A DNA stretch of 64,000 bases, taken from contig NZ_CP045702.1 in assembly GCF_014216315.1 (NCBI RefSeq), positions 4,402,001-4,466,000 of the forward strand, read 5' to 3'. The DNA comes from Streptomyces finlayi (GTDB lineage: Bacteria; Actinomycetota; Actinomycetes; Streptomycetales; Streptomycetaceae). Both the position numbers and the translations under genes were made by a program. The notes beneath the pieces are model-generated. The model saw nothing but the letters and a program-made list of their open reading frames with translations, had not been told where the DNA came from and did not search any database. Position 1 is the stretch's first letter. Each line of letters opens with the position of its first letter. Of the stretch, positions 57,072 to 64,000 are shown in pieces.

Positions 57072-58325
57072 ATGCGGGAGATCAGGCGACGAGGTCTGCT
57101 GGGGGCCGGGCTGGGAGCCGCGGCCGCAATCGGGATCGCCGGTTGTGGTTCTACCGGTAAGGGCGAGCCGAGGGCCGGGAAGAGTGCCGGTGGTGGCCAC
57201 GGAACCGACGGGAACGCTCCGGGCTCCGGGGCGCCGCAGAAGAAGATCAAGCTGATCGGTGACGGTTCGACCGCGGATACCGGTAAGCAGCCGCATCAGC
57301 CCTCCGCTCCTGTCCCTCTCGAACCCGGCCAGAAACCCCCGCAGTTCGTGATCTTTTCCTGGGACGGCGCAGGCGAGGTCGGCAACGGGCTCTTCCCGCG
57401 CTTTCTCGGACTGGCCAGAGAACACGACGCCGCGATGACCTTCTTCCTCTCCGGACTGTATGTACTGCCCGAGTCGAAGAAGTCGCTGTACCGTCCGCCG
57501 AACAATCCGCGCGGTGCCTCCGACATCGGCTACCTCACCGACGGCCACGTGAAGGACACGCTGAAGTACGTCCGTGAGGCCTGGCTCGACGGCCACGAGA
57601 TCGGCACCCACTTCAACGGCCACTTCTGCGGAGGATCGGGTTCGGTCGCCAACTGGTCGCCGGCGCAATGGCAGAGCGAGATCGATCAGGCGGTCTCCTT
57701 CGTCACCGAATGGAAGACCAACACCGGCTGGGAAAACCTTGATCCGCTTCCGTTCGACTACCGCAAGGAACTGATCGGCGGACGTACTCCCTGTCTGCTC
57801 GGTCAGGACAACCTCCTGCCGACGGCGAAGAAGATGGGATGGCGTTACGACGCCAGTTCACCCGGCGGCCGTCAGATGTGGCCGGAGAAGCGCCGGGGCG
57901 TCTGGGATCTTCCCCTGCAAGGCATGCCGTTCCCCGGCCACTCCTTCGAAGTCCTCTCCATGGACTACAACATCCTCGCCAACCAGTCGCTGAATTCGAC
58001 CAAGGGCATGCCGTCCCGCTATCCGGGCTGGCGCAAGCAGGCGGCCGGTGCGTATATGAACGGTTTCCAGCGCGCTTACGATTCGAATCGCGCACCCTTC
58101 TACATCGGCAACCACTTCGAGGAGTGGAACGGCGGAATCTATATGGACGCCGTCGAAGAAGTGATCAAGCGAATAGCCGGTAAGCCGGACGTCCGGCTGG
58201 TCTCCTTCCGGCAGTTCGTCGACTGGCTCGATGCCCAGGACCCGGCGGTGCTCGCGAAGCTCCGTACGCTCGACGTCGGTCAGTCACCCGCAGGCGGCTG
58301 GAATGCGTTCTTTAAACAGCCTTGA
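57072..58325 (+). CDS. Lipoprotein with polysaccharide-deacetylase-like fold, Tat-type signal
   Basis: The 417-residue protein has an N-terminal twin-arginine-like signal IRRRGLLGAGLGAAAAIGIA with lipobox IAGC (Cys ~23). A Gly/Lys-rich linker follows. The ~330-residue C-terminal domain resembles a NodB/polysaccharide deacetylase fold: FVIFSWDGAGEVGNGLFPRF at the usual catalytic Asp position, MTFFLSGLYVLP, and GHEIGTHFNGHFCGG with the His-rich metal pattern. Catalysis is uncertain because the motifs are only partial. It probably acts outside the membrane. ATG 57072 has GGGGA upstream. Confidence 0.68.
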   Translation: MREIRRRGLLGAGLGAAAAIGIAGCGSTGKGEPRAGKSAGGGHGTDGNAPGSGAPQKKIKLIGDGSTADTGKQPHQPSAPVPLEPGQKPPQFVIFSWDGAGEVGNGLFPRFLGLAREHDAAMTFFLSGLYVLPESKKSLYRPPNNPRGASDIGYLTDGHVKDTLKYVREAWLDGHEIGTHFNGHFCGGSGSVANWSPAQWQSEIDQAVSFVTEWKTNTGWENLDPLPFDYRKELIGGRTPCLLGQDNLLPTAKKMGWRYDASSPGGRQMWPEKRRGVWDLPLQGMPFPGHSFEVLSMDYNILANQSLNSTKGMPSRYPGWRKQAAGAYMNGFQRAYDSNRAPFYIGNHFEEWNGGIYMDAVEEVIKRIAGKPDVRLVSFRQFVDWLDAQDPAVLAKLRTLDVGQSPAGGWNAFFKQP

Positions 58326-58392
58326 CAAGGGGCTTTACGGGCACCGAGGGGGGTGCGCAAGATCCCCGAAACCCTCATGCGAAACTTTTCAC

Positions 58393-58998
58393 ATGAGCCC
58401 AGGCCGCGCACCCCGACGCCGCTTCATCCTGCTCGCCGCCGCCACCGCGGCCGCGACACTGACCCTGTCCGCGTGCGGCGGAGAGGGCAACAAGACCGGT
58501 GGCGGCGGCAGTACGAACTTCGTGACCGGCAGCGGCGGAATCTCGACCGTGGCCAAGGGTGAGCGCGTCGCCGCACCGAAGCTCGACGGCACCAGCCTGG
58601 CTGACGAGCCCCTCGACGTGGCCGACTACAAGGGCAAGGTCGTCGTCCTGAACATCTGGGGATCGTGGTGCGGCCCGTGCCGCGCCGAGGCCAAGCACTT
58701 CGCGAAGGTGTCCCAGGAGACCGCGGACCAGGGCGTCCAGTTCATCGGCATAAACACCCGGGACGCACAGAAGTCGTTGGCGGTGAACTTCGAGAAGGAC
58801 TTCGGCGTCAGCTACCCGAGCATCTTCGACCCGACCGGAAAGCTCATGCTCCGTTTCCCCAAGGGGACACTGAACCCGGTGGCCATCCCGTCGACCGTCG
58901 TCCTCGACCGGGACGGGAAGATCGCGGCCCGTACCCTGCAGGGCATCAACGCCGAGGAACTGCACACGATGATCGACCCGCTGATCGCGGAGAAGTGA
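58393..58998 (+). CDS. resA: ResA/TlpA-like thiol-disulfide oxidoreductase lipoprotein
   Basis: The 201-residue protein has a signal and lipobox LSAC (Cys ~30), then a thioredoxin fold with active site NIWGSWCGPCRAEAKHF (CGPC, residues ~97-100) and cis-Pro NPVAIPSTVVLDRDG. In System II cytochrome c maturation this lipoprotein reduces the apocytochrome CXXCH cysteines before haem attachment. The start ATG 58393 lacks a good ribosome site. The downstream ccdA starts 4 bp after the stop. Confidence 0.88.
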   Translation: MSPGRAPRRRFILLAAATAAATLTLSACGGEGNKTGGGGSTNFVTGSGGISTVAKGERVAAPKLDGTSLADEPLDVADYKGKVVVLNIWGSWCGPCRAEAKHFAKVSQETADQGVQFIGINTRDAQKSLAVNFEKDFGVSYPSIFDPTGKLMLRFPKGTLNPVAIPSTVVLDRDGKIAARTLQGINAEELHTMIDPLIAEK

Positions 58999-59002
58999 CC
59001 CG

Positions 59003-59758
59003 GTGATCACCCTCGCCGCGTACAACGAGACCGTCTTCAGCGGCGCCCTGCTGGTGGCCGTTCCCATCGCCCTGCTCGGCGGTCTCGTCTCGTTCTTCTC
59101 GCCCTGCGTCCTGCCGCTCGTGCCCGGCTACCTGAGTTACGTCACCGGGGTCAGCGGGACGGACCTGGCGGAGGCCAAGCGCGGCAGGGTGGTGGCGGGG
59201 GCCTCGCTCTTCGTTCTCGGCTTCACCGTCGTCTTCGCCTCCACCGGCGCACTCTTCGGCTACTTCGGCCAGGAGCTCCAGGTGCACGCCGGGGTGCTCA
59301 ACAAGGTACTCGGCGTCCTGATGATCCTCATGGGGATCTTCTTCATGGGGCTGCTGCCGGGAGTGACGCAGCGCGAGTTCCGCTTCCACAAGAGGCCGGT
59401 GGCCGGGCTGGCCGGCGCTCCGCTGCTCGGCGCCCTGTTCGGGATCGGCTGGACACCCTGCATCGGCCCGACGCTCGCCTCCGTCCTGTCTCTCTCGGCC
59501 CAGCAGGCCACCGCCGGACGCGGGGCGATACTGACCGTCGCGTACTGTCTGGGACTCGGTGTCCCGTTCGTCCTGGCGGCGGTCGCCTTCCGCAGGGCAC
59601 TCGGCGCGTTCGGCTGGGTCAAGCGGCACTACGCATGGGTCATGCGCATCGGCGGCGGCATGATGATCGTGACCGGAATCCTCCTGCTGACGGGTGTCTG
59701 GGACACGCTCATGCAGGAGATGCAGGTCTGGTCGACCGGCTTCACTGTGGGGATCTGA
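59003..59758 (+). CDS. ccdA: CcdA-like cytochrome c biogenesis thiol-electron transporter
   Basis: The 251-residue membrane protein has six spans and the two DsbD-like cysteines in SPCVLPLVPGYLSYVTG (~residue 36) and GWTPCIGPTLASVL (~150). It passes reducing equivalents from cytosolic thioredoxin to ResA outside. GTG 59003 start; the four-gene block resA-ccdA-resB-ccsA is closely spaced. Confidence 0.92.
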   Translation: MITLAAYNETVFSGALLVAVPIALLGGLVSFFSPCVLPLVPGYLSYVTGVSGTDLAEAKRGRVVAGASLFVLGFTVVFASTGALFGYFGQELQVHAGVLNKVLGVLMILMGIFFMGLLPGVTQREFRFHKRPVAGLAGAPLLGALFGIGWTPCIGPTLASVLSLSAQQATAGRGAILTVAYCLGLGVPFVLAAVAFRRALGAFGWVKRHYAWVMRIGGGMMIVTGILLLTGVWDTLMQEMQVWSTGFTVGI

Positions 59759-59762
59759 GTCC

Positions 59763-61493
59763 ATGAGCAACACGAACACCACGCAAGAGCGCGAGCTCGG
59801 CGCGGCCGGGGAGCAGCTCTCCACCGCGCCTCGCGAGGAGTCCGCCGGCACGGTTCCCGCGATGGGTGTCATCGGCTGGGCCCGCTGGTTCTGGCGGCAG
59901 CTCACCTCGATGCGGGTCGCGCTGATCCTGCTGTTCCTGCTGTCGCTCGGCGCGATCCCCGGCTCGCTGATCCCGCAGAACAGCGTGGACGAGCTGAAGG
60001 TGCAGGACTTCCAGAAGGCCCACACCACGCTCACGCCGGTCTACGAGAAGCTCCAGCTGTTCGACGTCTACAGCTCGGTGTGGTTCTCCGCGATCTACAT
60101 CCTGCTGTTCGTCTCCCTCATCGGGTGCATCGTCCCGCGCACCTTCCAGTTCGTCGGCCAGCTGCGCAGCCTTCCGCCGGCTGCTCCGAAGCGGCTCACC
60201 AGACTTCCCGCGTACACGACATGGCGTACGGACGCCGACCCCGAGCAGGTCCGCGAGGCCGCCGCCGGCATCCTGGGCAGGCGGCGCTTCCGCTCGCACA
60301 CGGTCGGTGACGCGGTGGCCGCCGAGAAGGGCTATCTGCGCGAGACCGGGAACCTGATGTTCCACATCGCGCTGATCGTGATGCTCGTGGCCTTCGCCGC
60401 CGGACAGCTCTTCAAGTCCGAGGGCGGCAAACTGATCGTCGAGGGCGACGGCTTCTCCAACACGCTCACCCAGTACGACGACTTCAAGTCGGGTTCGATG
60501 TACGACACCGACTCGCTCGCCCCGTTCAGCTTCACCCTCGACGACTTCGTCGGTACGTACGAGAAGAGCGGCCCCCAGCGCGGCACCCCGCGTACCTTCG
60601 AGGCCCGGGTGACGTACGCCGAGGGCGTGGACGGTAAGCCGAAGAAGTCGGTCATCCGCGTCAACGAACCGCTCGTCGTCGACGGCACCAAGGTCTATCT
60701 GATCTCGCACGGCTACGCCCCCGTCGTCTCCGTCAAGGACGGCAAGGGCAAGGAGGTCTACCGGACCGCCGTACCGCTGCTGCCCATCGACAACAACATC
60801 ACCTCGACCGGTGCGATCAAGGTGATGGACGGCTACCGCGACCGGAACGGCGAGAAGACCCAGCTGGGCTTCGAGGCCTTCTTCGTGCCGACGTTCGCCG
60901 GTGCGGGCAAGGGCACGATGTTCTCGCAGTTCCCCGGCGCGGAGTTCCCGGTGCTCGCCCTCAACGGCTACCACGGCAGCCTCGGCGTCGACTCCGGCCT
61001 GCCGCAGAACGTGTACCAGCTGGACTCCTCCGAGATGACGGAGTTCAAGGACACGAGCGGGCAGAAGCTCAAGAAGCGGCTTCTTCCCGGCGAGACGATG
61101 GAACTGCCCGACGGAGCCGGCTCGATCACCTTCGAGAGCGTCGAGGAATGGGCCAGCTTCCAGGTCTCCGAACAGCCGGGCACCGGCTGGGCGCTGGGCG
61201 GGTCCATCGCCGCGATCGCCGGGCTCGCCGGGTCGCTGTTCATCCAGCGCCGCCGCGTGTGGGTCAGGGCGGTCCGGGGGACGGACGGCGTCACCGTCGT
61301 CGAGATGGCCGGGCTGGGCCGCAGTGAGTCCGCGAAACTCCCCGAGGAGCTGGCCGACCTCGCGGTCGAGCTCAACAGTGCGGCGCCCACCGCGCCCGAT
61401 GCCGTGAACGACCCGGAGATGGATTCCGGCGCCGGTCCCGATCCCGATCCCGACGTACCTTCCGAAGAACCTGCCGAAGGGGCTGAGAAGTGA
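59763..61493 (+). CDS. resB: ResB-like cytochrome c biogenesis protein
   Basis: The 576-residue protein forms the haem delivery/ligation complex of System II with CcsA. It has three N-terminal spans (MRVALILLFLLSLGAIPGSL at ~55, VWFSAIYILLFVSLIGC at ~110, and one at ~205) and a large extracytoplasmic domain (~220-475), then a span ~480-500 (GWALGGSIAAIAGLAGSLF). The C-terminal ~60 residues are an acidic, Pro/Asp-rich tail. ATG 59763. It overlaps ccsA by 4 bp. Confidence 0.9.
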   Translation: MSNTNTTQERELGAAGEQLSTAPREESAGTVPAMGVIGWARWFWRQLTSMRVALILLFLLSLGAIPGSLIPQNSVDELKVQDFQKAHTTLTPVYEKLQLFDVYSSVWFSAIYILLFVSLIGCIVPRTFQFVGQLRSLPPAAPKRLTRLPAYTTWRTDADPEQVREAAAGILGRRRFRSHTVGDAVAAEKGYLRETGNLMFHIALIVMLVAFAAGQLFKSEGGKLIVEGDGFSNTLTQYDDFKSGSMYDTDSLAPFSFTLDDFVGTYEKSGPQRGTPRTFEARVTYAEGVDGKPKKSVIRVNEPLVVDGTKVYLISHGYAPVVSVKDGKGKEVYRTAVPLLPIDNNITSTGAIKVMDGYRDRNGEKTQLGFEAFFVPTFAGAGKGTMFSQFPGAEFPVLALNGYHGSLGVDSGLPQNVYQLDSSEMTEFKDTSGQKLKKRLLPGETMELPDGAGSITFESVEEWASFQVSEQPGTGWALGGSIAAIAGLAGSLFIQRRRVWVRAVRGTDGVTVVEMAGLGRSESAKLPEELADLAVELNSAAPTAPDAVNDPEMDSGAGPDPDPDVPSEEPAEGAEK

Positions 61494-62575
61494 ATCTCGC
61501 CGCCGCAACCAACGAGAGCCTGGCGCACACCAGCAATGTGCTGATCTATTCGTCGATGGCCGTCTACACCCTGGCCTTCTTCGCCCACATCGCGGAGTGG
61601 GTGTTCGGCAGTCGCAGCAAGGTCGGCCGCACCGCCGCCGCGCTGGCCGGAACCTCGGCCCCCACCGGGTCCGCGGTGACGGTGCGGGTGGCGCAGAAGG
61701 GCGGCGCCACCGCCGTCATGGACCGTCCGGAGATCGTGACGCGCTCCGCCGCCGGGACCCGGGACGTCCCGGACGGTCCGGGTGCGGCCGGCGGCACGTT
61801 CAAGGGCGACCTGTGGGGGCGGATCGCGGTCTCGCTGACCGTGGTGGCGTTCCTCGTCGAGGCCGGCGGGGTCCTCGCCCGCGCGATGTCGGTGCAGCGG
61901 GCCCCCTGGGGCAACATGTACGAGTTCTCGATCACCTTCTCCACGGTGGCCGTCGGCACGTACCTCGTCCTGCTCGCGCTGAAGAAGAACGTCCGCTGGA
62001 TGGGCCTGATGCTCGTCACCACGGTCCTGCTGGACCTGGGCATCGCGACCACGACGCTGTACACGGACAGCGACCAGCTGGTTCCGGCGCTGGACTCCGT
62101 CTGGCTGTGGATCCACGTCTCCACCGCGATCATCTGCGGCGCCGTGTTCTACCTCGGTGCGGTGGGCACGCTGCTCTACCTGTTCCGCGACAGCTACGAG
62201 AGCAAGCTCGCGAACGGCGGGTCGCCGGGGGCGTTCGCCCGGTCGGTGCTGGAGCGGCTGCCGTCGGCGTCGAGCCTGGACAAATTCTCGTACCGCATCA
62301 ACGCGGCCGTCTTCCCGCTGTGGACGTTCACGATCATCGCGGGGGCGATCTGGGCGGGCGACGCGTGGGGACGGTACTGGGGCTGGGACCCCAAGGAGGT
62401 CTGGTCCTTCATCACATGGGTCGCTTACGCGTGCTATCTGCACGCGCGGGCTACCGCGGGGTGGAAGGGGCGGAAGGCCGCGTACCTGGCGCTCATCGCG
62501 TTCGGTTGCTGGCTGTTCAACTACTACGGCGTGAACATCTTCGTCACCGGTATGCACTCGTACGCGGGCGTGTAG
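61490..62575 (+). CDS. ccsA: CcsA/CcsB-like cytochrome c assembly protein
   Basis: The 361-residue multispan protein (about eight spans) carries the tryptophan-rich haem-handling motif WGWDPKEVWSFITWVAYA (~residue 300) and the partner segment APWGNMYEFSITF (~140), with conserved His residues nearby. It exports haem or presents it for attachment to apocytochrome c. GTG start overlaps the resB stop (GTGA). A repeat-bearing gap follows. The set is complete for System II. Confidence 0.92.
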   Translation: MNLAAATNESLAHTSNVLIYSSMAVYTLAFFAHIAEWVFGSRSKVGRTAAALAGTSAPTGSAVTVRVAQKGGATAVMDRPEIVTRSAAGTRDVPDGPGAAGGTFKGDLWGRIAVSLTVVAFLVEAGGVLARAMSVQRAPWGNMYEFSITFSTVAVGTYLVLLALKKNVRWMGLMLVTTVLLDLGIATTTLYTDSDQLVPALDSVWLWIHVSTAIICGAVFYLGAVGTLLYLFRDSYESKLANGGSPGAFARSVLERLPSASSLDKFSYRINAAVFPLWTFTIIAGAIWAGDAWGRYWGWDPKEVWSFITWVAYACYLHARATAGWKGRKAAYLALIAFGCWLFNYYGVNIFVTGMHSYAGV

Positions 62576-62777
62576 CGGGGGTGGTGACCGGGGTCGTCCG
62601 GTGGCCGCTTTTTTGTCCGCAATCACCGGACGGGCTTGAAACGCCGGTCTGGGCCGGGTTCCTCGGGTGGGGCAGAGGACGCCCTCAATCGCCGGGCGGG
62701 GTGGAAACCGGCCGGGGACGGATGTGACGGGTCGGGTCGGTCGTGCCGGACCTGTTCAGGTGCGGCACCCTGGACGT
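62576..62777 (+). repeat. Intergenic gap with two copies of the CAATCGCCGGACGGG repeat
   Basis: CGCAATCACCGGACGGGCTT and GAA at 62618-62640, and CCTCAATCGCCGGGCGGGGT and GGA at 62683-62705, are two same-orientation copies 65 bp apart. No gene is seen in the gap. Confidence 0.6.
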
Positions 62778-63221
62778 ATGAGTGCTATCGAGCGTGGTTT
62801 CGGTGAGACGCGCGACGACGGTACGCAGGTGCTGAGATTCACCGTGCGGCTGCCCCATCCCGTTCCGCGGGTGTGGGCGGCCGTTGCCGGTTCCGAAGGG
62901 CTGGGGAGCTGGCTCGCCGTCGCCGATCCCTTCGAGCCTCGGATCGGTGGGGCGGTCACCCTGCGGGGACCGGACAGCGAGCGGGACGGGGCGGTCGGCG
63001 ATGCCTCCGGGACCGTCACCGCCTGGGACGTCGAGCGCGTCGCCGAGTACACCTTCGAGCCGCCGCACGGCCGTATCCGCTTCCATCTCGAACCGCCGCG
63101 CGGGGACCACGTCGTACTCCGCTTCACCCACGAGTTCCACGGTGACGACGCCCGGCGCGCGGAGCGGCTCGACGTCTGGCACGCGCGTTTCGAGCGGCTC
63201 GCCGCCTCGCTCGACGGCTAG
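62778..63221 (+). CDS. SRPBCC-family (AHSA1-like) protein
   Basis: The 147-residue protein shows the START-like fold: FTVRLPHPVPRVWAAVAGSEGLGSWLAV, DPFEPRIGGAVTL, and VVLRFTHEFHGDDARRAERLDVWHARFERL at the C-terminal helix. It is a hydrophobic-cavity binding protein of the AHSA1/activator-of-Hsp90-like group; ligand unknown. The stop TAG (63219-63221) is made where the adjacent mobile element begins, so the ancestral C terminus may have been longer. Confidence 0.75.
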   Translation: MSAIERGFGETRDDGTQVLRFTVRLPHPVPRVWAAVAGSEGLGSWLAVADPFEPRIGGAVTLRGPDSERDGAVGDASGTVTAWDVERVAEYTFEPPHGRIRFHLEPPRGDHVVLRFTHEFHGDDARRAERLDVWHARFERLAASLDG

Positions 63222-63382
63222 GTCCTGTCTGGAGTTCCAGCGCGGGAGAAGGAGCGGCGTCCGGTGCCGTCGAATCCAAGGCGGAGGAGGGAGCGATGGC
63301 GGAGCCCTCGCGACTGACGACAACGCCGGAGGCGGCGGTGCCGGACGCCGCGACGCCGCGGGGGAACTCCAGACAGGACCTA
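63219..63382. mobile_element. 164-bp MITE-like element with 20-bp perfect terminal inverted repeats
   Basis: TAGGTCCTGTCTGGAGTTCC at 63219-63238 is repeated as a perfect inverted copy at 63363-63382. Inside, GCGGCGTCCGG on the left pairs with CCGGACGCCGC on the right, so the element can fold as a long imperfect hairpin. It encodes no transposase. The terminal TA at each end is consistent with a TA target duplication, as made by IS630/mariner-type transposases, but that origin is inferred. Both flanking genes end at its outermost bases. Confidence 0.75.
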
Positions 63383-64000
63383 ACGGCCCGACGGCGGCAG
63401 GCAGCGGCGGTCCGGGGCACGGCCCTCCGGCCAGGCGATCTCCACGAAGCGCTGCACGCCCTCCTCCGTCAGCTCGACCACCGGAACCGCCTTGTTGTAC
63501 GGGTTCCCGTGGTTGTCCAGGCAGATCCAGCCACTGGCCCCCGCCACCTTCAGCGAGGACTTCACCTGCGGCCACTGGTTGCCCACATCCGTCTTCGTGG
63601 GCAGGCGCTCGCCGTCCGGGGTCGCCTGGCGGATGCCGTGCACGGCCGTCGCCATCGCGTCGTACGCGACGATCACCTGGCCGTCCGTCAGCGTGGCCCG
63701 GCCCGTCGGACCGATCGGGCCGACCGGCTTCTTCGCCACCCGCGCCAGCAGTTCCTGGAAGGCCCGGAAGTCCTGTGCCGAGCCGCCCGTCTCCGGGACC
63801 GGGGCTCCTTTCCTGGGGACCCAGGCGTCCGGATGGGCCAGTGAGGCGTAGCGGACGGTCACCTTCCGGGCGAGTGCGCCCCGGTCCAGCTTCTCGTCCC
63901 CGCCGAGGTACGAGCCCTCGTCGCCGGTGAGCACCGTGAACGCCCGGTTCTGGCAGCCGCGCCGCCCCAGCTCGTTGATGAACTGCCGCAGCTGGGTGTG
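63380..64000 (-). CDS. Periplasmic-binding-protein type 1 (ABC substrate-binding-like) protein, 5' end outside window
   Basis: The frame is open to the window edge, so the N terminus, including any signal, lies beyond it. The visible ~206 residues include TQLRQFINELGRRGCQNRAF, then VTVRYASLAHPDAWVP, GQVIVAYDAMATAVHGIRQA and VAGASGWICLDNHGNPYNKA, the last a typical C-terminal segment of Leu/Ile/Val-binding-like proteins (G-x-x-x-xDxxGNP). It ends EIAWPEGRAPDRRCLPPSGR before TAG. The stop codon TAG is formed by the terminal CTA of the element at 63380-63382. Confidence 0.72.
   Translation of the reverse strand, partial: HTQLRQFINELGRRGCQNRAFTVLTGDEGSYLGGDEKLDRGALARKVTVRYASLAHPDAWVPRKGAPVPETGGSAQDFRAFQELLARVAKKPVGPIGPTGRATLTDGQVIVAYDAMATAVHGIRQATPDGERLPTKTDVGNQWPQVKSSLKVAGASGWICLDNHGNPYNKAVPVVELTEEGVQRFVEIAWPEGRAPDRRCLPPSGR

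Noticed and set aside
59742..61508. 588-codon minus-strand frame opposite resB
   Set aside because: resB has the membrane and domain features; the reverse frame is only its shadow.

Overview
This is a chromosomal segment from a high-GC Gram-positive actinomycete, almost certainly a Streptomyces. The supporting evidence is the GC-rich codon use, frequent GTG/TTG starts, an actinobacterial 16S-23S-5S operon without spacer tRNAs, the developmental sigma factor BldN next to its anti-sigma RsbN, the rex-hemA-hemC-hemD operon with a Rex operator, and a DUF5753 regulator beside an RsbW-like ATPase. The species cannot be fixed by eye.

Layout. 1-0.99 kb: 3' part of a GlxA/AraC regulator whose stop codon forms part of a promoter for the following rRNA operon. 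1.0-6.8 kb: rrn promoters and leader, 16S, 23S, 5S and a terminator. 6.8-11.4 kb: HAD phosphatase, MFS transporter, AcuC-like deacetylase, a phosphatase-like conserved protein, an excisionase-type HTH protein and the 32-residue ribosomal protein bS22. 11.5-17.8 kb: epimerase and acyltransferase genes, then rsbN, bldN and a HAD-IB phosphatase on the minus strand, then a glutaredoxin-like gene. 17.9-24.1 kb: rex-hemA-hemC-hemD and hemB, covering tetrapyrrole synthesis from glutamyl-tRNA.

24.1-33.3 kb is an accessory defence island: an Abi-like HEPN gene, an HTH-methyltransferase-specificity fusion, and hsdM-hsdS-hsdR of a type I restriction system, packed as one likely operon behind a palindrome-rich leader. 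33.4-39.6 kb: small membrane protein, DUF5753 regulator, a frameshifted RsbW-like ATPase, a DUF4232 lipoprotein, a membrane-anchored HTH protein, a phospholipase D/cardiolipin synthase family enzyme and a conserved protein. 39.7-43.4 kb: divergent argS and class I lysS.

43.5-54.4 kb: DUF2637 membrane protein, two DUF3558-like lipoproteins, rtcB, a short-chain dehydrogenase, a YnfA-family membrane protein, a secreted protein, a Mut7-C protein, AraC and ArsR regulators, a DinB-like protein and small unknowns. 54.8-62.6 kb: hemL, a phosphoglycerate-mutase-family gene, a lipoprotein with a deacetylase-like fold, and the cytochrome c maturation set ResA-CcdA-ResB-CcsA. Haem synthesis and System II haem attachment therefore both lie in the window. 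The end carries an SRPBCC gene, a 164-bp MITE-like element whose terminal repeats supply the stop codons of both flanking genes, and a partial periplasmic-binding-protein gene. I saw no tRNA genes, CRISPR arrays, complete insertion sequences or prophage.
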